From Zygnema cylindricum (Eukaryota; Streptophyta; Zygnematophyceae; Zygnematales; Zygnemataceae), in assembly GCA_037447655.1 (NCBI GenBank), contig JBBHKE010002497.1, positions 187,622 through 251,621 of the forward strand: a DNA stretch of 64,000 bases. Direction: 5' to 3'. Below are positions 24,667 to 36,391 of the stretch, piece after piece. Numbering within the stretch: the first letter of the stretch is position 1; each line of letters opens with the position of its first letter. Below the pieces are notes generated by a model. That model was not told the origin of the DNA, ran no database searches, and saw only the letters and a program-made list of their open reading frames with translations. Position numbers and translations under genes: made by a program.

Positions 24667-26200
24667 CTAAAGGGCAATTGAGACACATTGACGGTAAACC
24701 GCAACCAAAGGGCTCAGTGGAGGACTTCTCGGCCCTCTGGATTCAAATGTTTTTCGCGCGCACTGGCGAAGGAAATCGTCGAATGAATTGTCCAAAGATC
24801 CCAAAATCTCCACCGCAAACAGGACAAACTGATCCACGAGTCTGGGTGACCTTAGTCGCTTTCCTTGATGGCCGTAGCATCCCGATACGCAAACATGGAA
24901 GGCCGTGTGAGATGACGTGTGTCTCAATTGGATCCGTGAGGACCACGTCGTCGATGCCTCCCAACACCATGGAAGAAACTAAGTCAACACGAAGGCTCCA
25001 AAAATCCTTAGATTAGGTTTGGGCAAAAGTAAATTAGAAACCTCTCGTTTGACGGTGTTGCCTGCCTTGGCACCAAATGAAGCAATATCATCTCAAACCA
25101 AATCATGCACAACACTAAGTTCCCCACCATGCAAGAAACAAAGTGAATGGATTCTTTCACCATCAATAAGTTTGCTCCAAACACAACACCCCCCCCCCCC
25201 TCCTTAAAAAACGGAGGGTGAGGCAAACCCAAATGCAAGTGTAAAGCAGATGTAAAATGGTCAGACAATAAAGAGAGTGTCGAAAAGGTTGGTGTGTCTT
25301 GTAACCACGTACCACCCCCACCCCCAAAACACGAACGTAAACGGGCACGCAATTCAGCGAAAGGTAACGCCTCTAAGAGTTTTCAAAAATCAATGGCGAC
25401 CACTTACTCTGAGAGTTATTGTACGTTGGAGTTTGTGTCGACAATGAGAGATTAAAAGGTGGGACTTGGTTTCGAGCGTCTAGGGGTAGTAGTGCACAAG
25501 CTATTTTTTGAAGTGGTAAGACACCTTCCTCCACCTTAGAGACAACTTCAGCTATTATAGGGTTATCTTCCACAAAGAAATGAGAAGTAATGGTAGGCGC
25601 CAACAAAGGCCTACTACCAACATTCGCATATGGCGCAATTTTTGCCACACAAATCAAACCTAAAACGCCAATCAAAATTGGGAGACTAGCGTGTTGACGA
25701 GCAAGCAGCACATCCGGAAAAAAAAATTCCCATGACCAACGAGGTGGGGAAGCACACCCAAAAGATTGCTGTCAAAATCCTAAAGAGAAGACAAAAAAGA
25801 AGTCGTTGAAGGTCAAATTCTGTGTAAAATAGAAAGGGCGCTGAGCAAAACAACGGACCAAGATAGCGAAAGCCACACGTGATTCCGACAGTTTGGGAAG
25901 GTCGACACTATGGGAAAAGACGACTTCGAACAACGCATCACAAACTACTTGGTTGACAAAACAAGTGGCGTGGATACTTCAACCTTTTATACCCTCATGT
26001 AGTGGTACAACACAAAAACTCGTGGGGACGAGGTAGTCTGACGGCAAACCCTGTGGGCACCAAGCCACACACTTAGATGGTTTAACAGAGAGCCCAATCC
26101 GATGAAGTCGGTCCACAAAATGAGAGAAAGCAGAAAAAAATGATTGCACGGACCGACAATATGACTGTCATCCTCAATTAGACAAAATAAAAACACATGA
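24667..26200 (-). pseudogene. LINE (non-LTR retrotransposon) C-terminal relic
   Basis: Read on the minus strand from 26200 to 24667 in several frames, it matches the C-terminal part of a LINE-type ORF2 class. In order there is a post-RT segment with a CVAWCPQGLP-like motif (near 26070), FAILVRCFAQRP (near 25850), a Pro/Leu-rich stretch with YANVGSRPLLAP (near 25640), FTSALHLHLGLPHPPF (near 25240), a HGGEL/VVHD segment (near 25110) and a final FAVEILGSLDNSFDDFLRQC (near 24750). The catalytic RT core is not present. A similar tail lies on the plus strand at 41570-42330. Multiple stops and frameshifts, and a C-run at 25189-25200, break it. Confidence 0.6.
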
Positions 26201-26389
26201 AAGGTTATATCTGATGCTTATAATGCTTGAAGGTATGTGAAATTCTATGGGCTCCATTGCCCACAGAATTCGCAGATCCAAAAGAAGTTAATCTAGATAG
26301 TGTCGACTCCAACTTGATATAAACCCAAATGATTGACCCTTTAACAATCAAAACCCCATTATAGCTTCACCCTGTGAAATAAGACTTTC

Positions 26390-27302
26390 TGTGTGCTCAG
26401 TTCCACCACAGAATGCAAAGTTAGAATATGACTTTAGGATAACATTCCCCACTTTGACTTTCCCTTAGAAATGCAGCCACCCTGGCAGGCAAAGACTCTG
26501 ACCGACTACACCCCTGTGTAGGCTAGACTCCCCTGAGTCCGCAGCAAAAAGAATCACTGAATTTGCTCACCCGAGCATTAAGTTATGGCTGGTCAAAGAT
26601 GACCTTTATAGTTACAAGCTCTCTTAGAGAGAGGTACCTAAATATCACTAAGTCTTGGTCTGCCTACTCACGACTACCTACTCCTAAACCCTAGTCCAAT
26701 AGGAACTCTATATAGTACAAGAAGGTACAATGGGTGATGTACTTATTGTACGTCCATTGTACGACATGGTCTATAAGGCGACACCTGTCAAATCGGGAGC
26801 CATGGTTCCTCCTCCCATCTTCTTTGGTATCAAATAATGCGGCGCCACGTGGCACCGCCTGACGCAATCTCCGAATGCCGCCAAAATCTCACTTTGGGTG
26901 GCAGCTACAATGTTGGCCGTCCGATCAAACATATTTTACACGGTTCAGATTCGCGTAAGTGCATGAATTGTTCCTCTTAGTTAGTTTGGTATTAATTAGC
27001 CTTTGCGTAAATATTTATATACCTTTAAAATCTATCACGTATATCGTTTCGGTTGCGCTTTAGTGGATAAGGCTAACGTCTACATAGTGAACCACAGACC
27101 CAAGTTCAAATCCGGTTCGGAGCAACATTTTGGCCATTTATCAGTTTTCCTGCCTGTTTTTGCCTGTTTCTTTCTGACTATGGGGGCAGCCATGGCTATC
27201 TCTGTCTTCCAGTGACTACGACAAGTATGGATGACTTAGACAAGACCATTTGACAAACACATAGAATAAATTTAGACCTAGAAAATACACAAATTTAACA
27301 GT
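26390..27302 (-). mobile_element. Inverted LTR of the 1.07-kb Copia LTR family
   Basis: It is reverse-complement homologous to the LTRs at 54059 and 59513 along nearly its whole length. Landmarks are CTTTAGGATAAC near 26430, GGCAAAGACTCTGACC-type words near 26490, CTCCCCTGAGTC near 26530, the CCACGTGGC word near 26846 and TTTAGACCTAGAAAATAC near 27275, the complement of the LTR start. No internal region is attached, so it is a solo or truncated LTR, older and more diverged than the 54-60 kb copies. Confidence 0.78.
27050..27130 (+). other. tRNA-like module within the inverted LTR
   Basis: TAGTGGATAAGG at 27061-27072 matches the Pol III A-box consensus at 11 of 12 positions. AGTTCAAATCC at 27103-27113 matches the B box with one mismatch, 42 bases apart. 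The flanks GTTGCGC (27053-27059) and GAGCAAC (27121-27127) can pair as an acceptor-like stem with one mismatch. The anticodon arm is not canonical, so this is a tRNA relic or tRNA-like promoter, not a functional tRNA gene. Related modules lie in the other LTRs of this family. Confidence 0.55.
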
Positions 27303-30300
27303 ATGTTATAACAAAAATAAATGCCCCTAAAGAGTCACCTTCGCGAGTGCCCGTCGCAAAATCTAAAGTGGTAAAATCACCTAAAAGAGCCCCAAGAGGA
27401 AAATTAGCGAGCTAGGCCGAAAATAAAAAGCTCGCACAAAAAATAATATGCAAAAGTACAATCAAAATAACATAATATTGAATGTGAATAGAAACGAAAC
27501 AAAGTGCGCAACGTGACAAGTAACCAAATTGATATTAACAACGACAACGATATACACGTTACAAGACGTAAGATACCAACTTTCAATGTGAAAATCAACA
27601 TATTCCCACTTAGGCCTCTATTCCATTAGGCAATCCTGTTAAATGTACGGATATGTTTATTGTTGTCATATCTTTTAAAATCATCCATTATGTCGGCTCA
27701 ATAAACAACCTCCCTTACGTCGGGTCATTAAACAACCTACCACCCACATCGGCTCATTGTGGTTGTTACCACGTATGTTATTATTCAGATTTTGAAAATC
27801 TAAAGCATTTTTCAAATGGAATATGTTAACAAAATATTTGTACCAGCAAAGGTAATAATTGACTCATTCGAAAAGTTTGTGACCAAAATTGAAATTTGGA
27901 AATGGAAATAAAACTTCCGAAACGGAATAACACAATGAACGTGCATCCACCGTGGTAGACCTTACATGTTCTTTACAACGTGTAAGATTGTCATCGCGTT
28001 TTCCTCATGGATATTTTTTTTTTTCACATGTACAAATGGTACACGTCCAACTTGTGGCTAGTGTTTTTGTGAGGGCATTCTCCACACATTGAATGGTTTG
28101 AATGGTTTGCTTTGTGGATCTAAAAAAAACAAAACATCCAGCTGTCAACTTTTACGCCCATAGGTTTGGAGTATCCTAACAGGTATCCAGTAAACGAGTT
28201 TCGTCTGACAAAAAAAATAAAATGGAATGAAGTTGTACGAAAATGTGTTGCATCTAGTAAACATCCTCATTTCTTTTTCTAATGAAGGTCCACCATTAAA
28301 TACAAAATATGATGCTTTACCAAAAACAACGCACTAAATAACACAAAAAAACGAAATAACAGTATAACTCTATTGCGCACAAAACTGAAACAATCATTAA
28401 CCAACACAAAACAAGACAAACTTAAACTTAACTTTGCCCGCCTTCGGCTAATCTACCGCTTTGCGCAATATCGAAACAACTATGACAGTGTTGTCTATTC
28501 TCACAATATCCAATATCCACCCTCTTATTAGGAGAATCTTCACAAGGCATAACCAACTTCATTTGTGGTCGCTTCCTCTTAAACATAACAATCATCGCCG
28601 ATTTCCATATAAACATTCCGCAAACTCAAAACTCTTTCGCGTGAAACATTCATGCCTTCACCACGTCACCATTTGCTTGCTCGACGTCAAACTGAACTCA
28701 AATGTTGGTTTTCTCCGTGAGGTCGACAAAAACTCCCACTTCTCTAAAAAACAAAATGTACTCCAGGCGACTTCAATTTTGGTCGCTTCTCCACAAATTA
28801 ATAATTGCGTCAATTTGAATAAAATCGTGGTCAAAATTTGCGTCTCTTCCCTACAGTCTGGTGAATTCGTACCAGATCAAAACATTGTTCCCAAAATTTT
28901 CGTACCAACAAGTTATGGAAAGATTCACTTGACTGCCTGATAATAAATTCTTAGCTTGATGATGTATGATGGCGACAAAATGTTTGTTAATATATCCAAC
29001 TTCATTCATCGGGTGTCGAATCGCCTCTCTATACAAACGACAACAAAAAACAAAAAGATTACATTATTTTACCCATTCAAATTTATTCGATAATTTTTTG
29101 CTTTATACGACGATTTTGCCAATCACCACACCACCGATGAGGCTGTACAACCACCCCCTCTTGAATATTTATGCTTTCCTTATAACTCGCGGTGAGGAAC
29201 TGCGGCCTTCTTTTTTTACGCCAAAAAAATCAACTCCTGTGACCGTATGAATCCCCTAGTTAATGTAACTCATAGCTAATAGAACAGACGCACGCAAAAA
29301 TAGAACATTTCCTTTCGCTTCCATATTATAACTCACGACAACACAATTCATTTTTACTGTCCCCTAATAACTGCATTTGTTTCTCACATTCTTAGGGCGG
29401 ACCATTAGAGAAAAAATGAGCTTCCGTATTGGGTGTCGTACGTTTTTGTATAACTCCGTACCTTTTTAATTTTTTCTAGGGGAAATATGTTTATTGGATG
29501 CCCACTTGGATTATCAACCATATAAGCGTAAAGCTTGAAAGTTGGATGTTTGCTTTTTAAAATCCGCGAAGCGATCGCCCAAACCATCTAGTGTGTGGAT
29601 AGTGTCCTCGCGAGGAGACTACCCACACGTGTAAAACTGATACACATGGAAAAGCAAAAAAAACCACGAGGAACACGGGATGACATGTGCTTTCCACCAA
29701 GGTGGATGCTAGCCTACCTAAAGTATCCTCTCACGTTTTTTTTTATCATCGACCGACCATCAAAGTTTGTCTCGCCTTTCATCCATTGTGTTTCCAAATT
29801 CATTTTTTTTTTCAAAATTCAAATTTGTCAGCAATTTTTTCATACAAGTCATTAATTACCTCTAGTGGCACAAATATTACTTTCACTCTTTCAATTTGAG
29901 ACATATTTGTAAATTTTCAAAATGTGAATGCTAACTTGAGTGGTACGAACCAAAAGGAGCCAACGCAGGTGAGAGGTCGTTTCTTGCAACCAGCAAGATG
30001 AGCCAACGTACGTGAGAGTTTTTTTGCTAACCCGATCGAATGGAGGATTTTTCAAGATATCACGACATTTAAACGTACCTTTACTGGGACTGCCTAATGC
30101 ATTACTCATTCTTAAACAACAAGCTCAATTGGCCGCTTGCCATTGGATAGTCACTCTAACACTTGTTAATCTTTTGGCTCCACCGACAAAATCTAACATT
30201 AAAAATGAAATCAGAGAAGTTTTATTCGGTGGTCGTGCGTGTCCGAAACTTTGTAAACGTTTCCTCTCCTCCTCAACATTATCCGAGCCTTTTTCCCATT

Positions 30301-30533
30301 CTCATTCGCCCCTCACTTTTCTCTCGTCACTTATTTCTTCATGTCTCTTTTATCTTCTCTTGCTTTTATCGTCCCCTCACTCTTCTCTACTATATTCTCT
30401 TCATTTTTTTTTCTAACTACTTTTTTGACTTTTTTCTCTTCTTCTCCGGATTTTTTCTCCTCTAAATCCGGATCATCATCATCCAAATCACCTCCATCCA
30501 ATTCGAGATCTAGTCGACCATAAGCTTATTGGT
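27303..30533. other. Interior of element D, no recognisable gene
   Basis: This lies between the inverted LTR and the gag-like frame of element D. Open frames exist on both strands (for example minus 29405-29587) but none resembles a known domain. On the minus strand just after the gag-like frame there is a stretch rich in Lys, Glu and Asp (30.3-30.5 kb), as in a gag linker. No reverse transcriptase was found, so element D appears to have lost its pol gene. Confidence 0.4.
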
Positions 30534-30953
30534 CTAGTTTTTTATCAATAGTCGAAATCTTCTCTCCAATTGGCGAATGATTTTCTCAAAATACACTTGA
30601 AGCCAAAACTTAACCGCTTGCACCTCTGTACCTAAATTGGCCGAAACGACTATTAAGAAGGGATGCTCCGAATTGATCCCCTCCAAAATTGGATACCTTT
30701 TTCTCACAACGCACACGGGTAAGCATTTCGAGAGAAGTGGAACTTCCAAAGCAGTGGGCCCGACCGACAGGAAAGGAGTACCATTCGTCTTCCTTACATG
30801 TGCTCCTAATCCCTTGCTCACTTTTACACACAAGTTGAAGGAATAACTAGCTCCAGTTGCTCTTCGAGAAACGGAGGATCTCGGAGGGCCAGCCGATGTG
30901 AAAAGAGTAATGGACTTTCTATGCCCGCCGTCTATAATTGTTACACCATTCAA
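30534..30953 (-). CDS. Gag-like open frame of element D (unrecognised)
   Basis: 139 codons beginning 18 bases after the minus-strand primer site, the position where gag normally starts. The product is basic with mixed hydrophobic segments; I see no zinc knuckle or other signature, so the gag call rests on position only. It ends at a TAA, and the acidic/basic low-complexity stretch beyond may be its continuation after a break. It could also be chance. Confidence 0.3.
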   Translation of the reverse strand: MNGVTIIDGGHRKSITLFTSAGPPRSSVSRRATGASYSFNLCVKVSKGLGAHVRKTNGTPFLSVGPTALEVPLLSKCLPVCVVRKRYPILEGINSEHPFLIVVSANLGTEVQAVKFWLQVYFEKIIRQLERRFRLLIKN

Positions 30954-30970
30954 TCAAACACACTTCATAC

Positions 30971-30982
30971 TCTAATACCAAA
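30971..30982 (-). promoter_or_regulatory. Primer-binding site of element D (minus strand)
   Basis: The complement reads TTTGGTATTAGAG immediately after the LTR end CCTTTCA. It matches the tRNA-Met primer site TGGTATCAGAGC closely and shows that the element runs right to left. Confidence 0.7.
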
Positions 30983-32030
30983 TGAAAGGATCGATTTTCT
31001 ACTTAATGTTCAACACAAAATGTTAATAATAGCGGAAACATTCACATTGATTAACATTGCGTCACAGTGATAGGACATTGAATCGTGTTGTGGATAAAAA
31101 TAATCTCACACTAAACAACCAAAAATTACAATGTCCTCCCTCTCCTTTACGTACCCTTCTATTCTTCCACATATTAATTGAATTTATTCGGTACGACATC
31201 TTACCTTCTTTCCACTAGCATTACATGAATACCTTTTTCCAACACTATTTCCAGATTTAAGATGACATCACACGTGCAAACACGCATCGTCCGGAAACCT
31301 CCAAAAAACCTGCCACCTGTCGACCCGTAGAACGAGCTATGTCTAGTCTATGGACCGAAATGGCAAAAACGACAACCTATACCTGAAGTGCACAGTTTAT
31401 CGCTCTTAGAGTTAAGAAGTAATCAGTTTGAAGAAACAACTATAACTCTATTTTGGGTTGAAGGGGCTAACGCCAACAAAAGTTAATGCTAATCTATACA
31501 CCTTACGCTAATTTGGATAGAGATTCCTATATTGTAGCCGCGATAGTATGTGTTCACATATTCGACGCTTAAACATGTGAAAACAAGTTCTCTCAATTTT
31601 CCCTCTTCTTTATGATTCGGAATCAAATCTGAGTGCGCTTTTTGGTGGCGACGCACTCAATTTCATGTGTTTATGCCTTTATCAGACCATATTGTGTACG
31701 TCTATACAAAGTAATGAGCAGTTTTAGTACACGCTAACACATTTTATACCTTACACTTGTTAAAAATAGTGTAAATTAGAGTAATAAACGCAAATTAAAC
31801 AATACACATGTTAACGTAAAAAAATAAATAAACTTATTAATTCTATTTTAGATTTGAGGGTCAAAATTTGAGGGGCTATATTTTGTGAAAGCGGTACTAA
31901 CGATAAAGCGATTCAAGGTATAAAGACAATAACTGACATATTAATCAAAACGTACGGACTGACGTTACTATACGCGCAAAGAAACATGAAAGTAACGGCG
32001 TGAATCAACCGGATTCTGCGCCCAGCCGAT
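30983..32030 (-). repeat. 5' LTR (minus strand) of element D, interrupted
   Basis: Direct-repeat partner of 23698-24245. Homology runs from TGAAAGGATCG at 30983 to about 31390, stops at a 530-bp TIR element, and resumes at 31920 with the ACATATTAATCAAAACGTACGG region through GAAACATGAAAGTAACGGCG near 32000. The uninterrupted partner acts as the empty-site reference for that insertion. The LTR end beyond 32030 is obscured by a second insertion at 32049-32385. Confidence 0.65.
31391..31920. mobile_element. TA-TIR family element inserted in the LTR of element D
   Basis: A 530-bp insertion is absent from the partner LTR near 24122. Its ends (CACAGTTTATCGCTCTTAGA and the complement of ATTCAAGGTA) are degenerate forms of the terminal motif at 2561. 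Its left two thirds match, in reverse, 12850-13224, and its right third matches, in reverse, 11250-11560. It thus represents the compact form of the family whose larger members lie at 10.9-13.2 kb. It is non-coding. Confidence 0.7.
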
Positions 32031-32048
32031 CTCTATACAAATTAATTT

Positions 32049-32385
32049 TAGTGTTGGATATCGAAGACCTATTGCCGATATTCAATATATGTCGAATTTT
32101 AGGTATCAGATAATCGATACATCGAATCCATGTACCTAGAAGATAAATATCCGAATATTTATGTGATTTTTTTCCCTCCCCTCGCCGAGTGTGGGGTACA
32201 ATTTTTGTACGATTTTCCATACGAATTTCTGTACTTTAGTTGTACGGACACCCATTTTTTGCGATATATATCGCGATAATTTATGTTGGTCCCGGTACGA
32301 TATATCGAGGAGTCTGCTCGATCGATATTCGATATATCGAATATCGAAATTATTGCGATATGAATTTACCCGATACCCAACACTA
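32049..32385. mobile_element. hAT-like MITE with TAGTGTTGG termini
   Basis: The left end TAGTGTTGGATATCG is complementary to the right end CGATACCCAACACTA. Candidate 8-bp flanks are CAAATTAA (32038-32045) and CAAATTAT (32386-32393), 7 of 8 matching, with three extra T bases on the left. An 8-bp duplication and a TAGTGTTG end suit hAT. The interior is built of self-complementary words such as GCGATATATATCGC and TATTCGATATATCGAATA, so a transcript would fold strongly. Confidence 0.6.
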
Positions 32386-32393
32386 CAAATTAT

Positions 32394-33593
32394 AGACCTT
32401 TGGTCGCCGTTCTGGAAACCTCTAAATAAGTGGTGTCTGTCGTTCCGCGCGTTGTCCCTATGCACTGTGAAAGCGTATGAATGACAGGACAATACGGAAA
32501 CGTCTACATGACAGGACATGGTCCATGCCCGTGAAACGGGCACTTAACGGGATCGTGTAACTTCCAAATAGGCCGTTAAAGAAACATTTTGTCGTCCGCG
32601 CGTTGTCTCTGCTCGCCTGTATGGAAGTAAAACCGCAGTTTGTATCGTTTCAAAACCGCAGTTAGCGTCGTCGATGCGAGAAGACCGTATTAATCAACCG
32701 ACAATTTATGAACCGATATACTTCCAAAATCGCACCGATCGGGTAAATTTAAAAGTAGGGCGTGGTTCGTCAGAAGTGGCACAAAGCTTGAAATACGGGT
32801 TTTAGAAAACAGAACACATACCATGCACGTGTAACGGACATGGATTTTCTAGTCTCCTCAAATAATCTAGATAGTACTGCAAGTCTACAACCCTGGACGC
32901 GCAGCGCACAAAAATTGCTCCGACAAAATACCACACGTCATACGAAATAACCAAAGTTCAAAAGTAGGTGAAAGTAGGCCCATACAATATGCTTATTGTA
33001 CGCAAAACATACAATATGGCCTAAAGACCCATATTGTATTGGTCGCAAAATGAAAAATAATAGTAACAGGGTTGAGTTGCACATTGATCGATAGAGAATT
33101 AAACGTCATGTCTAAATTATGAAAAACATTCGGACAAATTTTTATTTTTCCGTGAGTTTTGAGGTCTTTTTTATTTAAACTGTCAGATTTGGACGATCGG
33201 ACGGTCGCTGATCAAAGTAGCGATCGAAGAAGATCACATGAAAAGCCCATAACACAATATACGATAGGACTTACGTCCACGTTTTTTTTTTTCCAGGTTT
33301 TTTTTACCGCGGAATGTCATCCTACTCCGTGTCAGTTCGCTAAAAAAATTCGTCCGGCGGTGTGCGCTGTACTATGATGATACGTCAGATTCGTACGTTC
33401 GTACAAGAGTGTGCACAACGCACACACATATAGTATGCCTACTCTGCGCGAGTTTTGTGCCAAGTTTTGTGCGCCTACCAAAGGCCTACCATAAAAACGC
33501 CTACTTTTGAACTATGGAAATAACCACTACGAACTAAAACAACTCAAACTACTCAAACTGTACAATATTGTACGCAACCATACACTCAACAAA
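32394..33593. other. Gene-free region with GTAC-rich words
   Basis: No gene recognised. Near 32870-32930 there is weak similarity to 24250-24310 (TCAAATAATCTA, ACGCGC), which could be the displaced far end of the element D LTR. Confidence 0.35.
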
Positions 33594-33720
33594 ACGTAGA
33601 AAGATCAGAAGTAAAAGGAAAGAAGAAAAGAAGTTGTATTTGCATTGTGCTTAATATATTAAATGTTTTTGGAGGAACACCATTGTCGTGTGTGTGTTTT
33701 ATTTGGTTTATAATCTTTCA
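33594..33720 (+). repeat. 5'-truncated end of an element-B-type LTR
   Basis: The last 127 bases of an LTR matching the 5' LTR of element B (17416-17541), ending exactly at the LTR terminus TAATCTTTCA. No LTR body precedes it and no primer site follows. Confidence 0.85.
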
Positions 33721-33734
33721 AACATTCCTGTTGT

Positions 33735-34260
33735 CTTTATCTATGCAGAGTATGTTGACTTGCGAAATATGTACCAATCAATACCTGGATCCACACTAAA
33801 TACTTAAATAAACTGGACTAACCAGCCACGATATACTGGCTGTCTGGGTTGGTGGCGCAGTGGTTAGCGCATTACTAGCTACAACAAGTTTTCCTTTAAC
33901 GGTCCGACTCATCATTCCCTTTAACGTATTGTCCATACTATTCTGCAATTCTACGAATCTTAACATGGTATGAGAGTAAGGGGGACTAGGTTACACGTGG
34001 ATAATTAAGATCGGCTACCTCTCGAGAGAGGATGTTGACGTGCCTAATAAGTATCGATCGATACCTAGATCTACACAAATTAAAAAATAAAAAGGACTCA
34101 CCAACAACGATATCCAAGATCCTGGTGTAGTGTTTAGCGCATTCACAGCTACGATATAAGATATTTCATATTTTGACCGGCTCATCATTCTCTTTAACGT
34201 GATCGTCCATACTATCTTATTTCTACGAATTATAGTATGTGATTCAAGAACAGGTGATAG
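33735..34260 (+). repeat. Tandem duplication of a tRNA-derived unit
   Basis: Two diverged direct copies of about 260-290 bp. Copy 1 starts near 33749 with ATGTTGACTTGCG and copy 2 near 34031 with ATGTTGACGTGCC. Both continue through CAATACCTGGATC/GATACCTAGATC, the AGTGGTTAGCGCAT/AGTGTTTAGCGCAT box and GACTCATCATTC/GGCTCATCATTC. Confidence 0.75.
33846..33911 (+). other. tRNA-like head (SINE-like), Pol III A and B boxes
   Basis: TGGCGCAGTGG at 33852-33862 is an exact A-box match. GCGC-AGTGGTTA-GCGC forms a perfect tRNA D-arm hairpin. GGTCCGACTCA at 33901-33911 is a B-box-like word with two mismatches, 49 bases downstream. The anticodon and T stems do not fold well, so this is a tRNA-derived SINE head or tRNA pseudogene. 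The second copy near 34132 is more degraded. Confidence 0.6.
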
Positions 34261-35761
34261 CAAATCGTAAAAGATTTTTTTTAGAATTAAATATTATCCA
34301 AACCAATAACAATTAGACAATACATTCTGGTATTACAATGGTCTACAAAGTCTAAAATTCTCACCAGGTCGAGAGTAAGGTCTTGATAAACAATCTACTT
34401 CAATTCTTTTTCTGAAGGCAAAAAAAGAAAGAAACGTCCTCCAATAATCACCAAGGCTGCAACTTCTCCAACTACTCCTATGATTATCTTATTGGTTGTT
34501 CCCAACCGTGGAATTTAAAACGGAAAGAAAATGGGTTATTTTTACTGTCTTTTTTTCAAGATTTTCTAGGGTTCTTGGGATTTTTTCGGGGTTTTTCTCG
34601 GGTTTTCTGGTGTTTTCCCAAGATGTCTAGACATTTATTAATTTTATGAAGAAAAGAAAGTAATTGGAAACATAAACGAAATAAAAAATACAATTATTAG
34701 CTAGTGATTGATTAATATCACAAAGAAAAGAAAGAAATTTCAAATATACATCATGAATGAATACTATAAAAAACGTATTTTAACAATTCTACAAACAACA
34801 TAAAACATAAAGTAAACTTTTGCAAAGTATTTGTTTGAGTAAAGATTAGCGGTTCACATACGGAAAATGAAATATTGAAAGGATGATCATTACAAATTTC
34901 TCTCGACTGTTTGAATTTGAAATTCATAAAACCATAGTAACGAAAATATTATTTTGAAACACACAATAACAAAAAAGATCGCAAGATATATGTATGATTT
35001 TTATAATAATTTCACAAAGATTCAGTTTTTCCTCTATCGCGAGTTCACTGTCACATAACCTACGTGCCTAATTTTTGTTTAGTTGGGTAAAATAAAAGGA
35101 AAAAAAGACAATTCCTTAAAGGTTTTGAAAGACGGACGTGATGAAGAAGTGTGAAAGGAGGGAGGAGGGAGGAGAAGTACGTGCTGGTTTTTATGGTCAT
35201 GGTTTATTAATATTTCTTATTTTTTTTATGTTTTGCACATTGGTGAATTAAATGGTTGAATTGCGAGAACCTGTAGTGTGTTGGACCGCTTGAGGGGCGG
35301 AATTTGGGGGAGGAAGGTTTTCGACAGGATTTAAAGAAATACCGTCAGAACTGTTTAGGGTAGGGGGAGAAGGAGACGATGGTTGTACTAGTGAAAAATC
35401 TGTCAAGACATGCAGGACACGAGACTTTTAATTAATATCGTAAAATGGTTAAGAGTGTTAATATCATTGCAAGGCGAATCACAGCAAAGAATAAAACAAG
35501 AAGCATGGAAACGTATAGGAGAAACCTAACAACACAAAACATACGCAAAGGAGAATAAATGTCTTCCATCATGTTCAGTTAATAAGGTATGAAGATTTAG
35601 ACACTAAAATACTAATTGGCCTAAGACGAAATTTAGTGTGGATGAAGTGTGCTATGTACTTACTTTGTCCTTGCGTGAAAATTTCTACAAAGGGATCACT
35701 AAAAGCCTTATGTTGTATGGAGGAGCATAAGATGCGGCACACAACCTACACGATAAGACAA

Positions 35762-35798
<37 letters not shown>

Positions 35799-36391
35799 CT
35801 CTCTCTCTTACAAAATAAAAATGGTCCTGTAAGCTATTTTTTCTAATAGGACCAAACGAAAAATATATTACAGATATTTCGGTTACACCTTGGAAGATAC
35901 CAGATGAACTTGACACAAAAGACCTGGGAGATAGTTAAGAGAAATTGAACTAGATGAGATTGCTCTGCGCCTTAGATATTAGGAGTAAAAACACCTGAAA
36001 TTAGGTAAGAACTTTAGAGGGATAAAGAGTACATGTGTAATTCTAGACTTGACCATACTAATGCATATCGAAGTTGGATTGCCAGGGTCGGATAGAATGC
36101 ATTTATGTGACAAATTATAGATTGGTAATCCTTATGAAAAACAACTTTTTTCAGCATAGTTAATTTTAATCCACACATTCTATATAGTTTGCAGAGAAGA
36201 ATTTGATCGGTCATATGTCAGAAAAAGGCTCATAATTCGAAAAGAACCTCAAGAATTTCAAGGACATTAGAAACGTTCAGTTACCCAAAATTAGTTTTTC
36301 TTTTATGGATTTATGGTATTCATATTTTCATGAGCCATCCCAAGGTTGATTTTATCATGCATGTTTTCGAAACAAGGACGCTTATATGTAC
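34261..36391. other. Gene-free AT-rich region
   Basis: No gene, RNA or repeat family recognised apart from the CT microsatellite listed separately. I looked on the minus strand for a kinase domain that might follow the lectin exon and found none. Confidence 0.4.
35767..35810. repeat. (CT)n microsatellite
   Basis: Thirteen CT units, a short T run, then about five more CT units. Confidence 0.95.

Noticed and set aside
28461-28940. Plus-strand 159-codon frame
   Set aside because: Long for this composition, but no recognisable domain and it lies inside element D on the strand opposite to its gag-like frame.
33846-33911. Functional tRNA gene
   Set aside because: The D-arm and A box are good but anticodon and T stems do not form, so a tRNA-derived repeat is the better reading.
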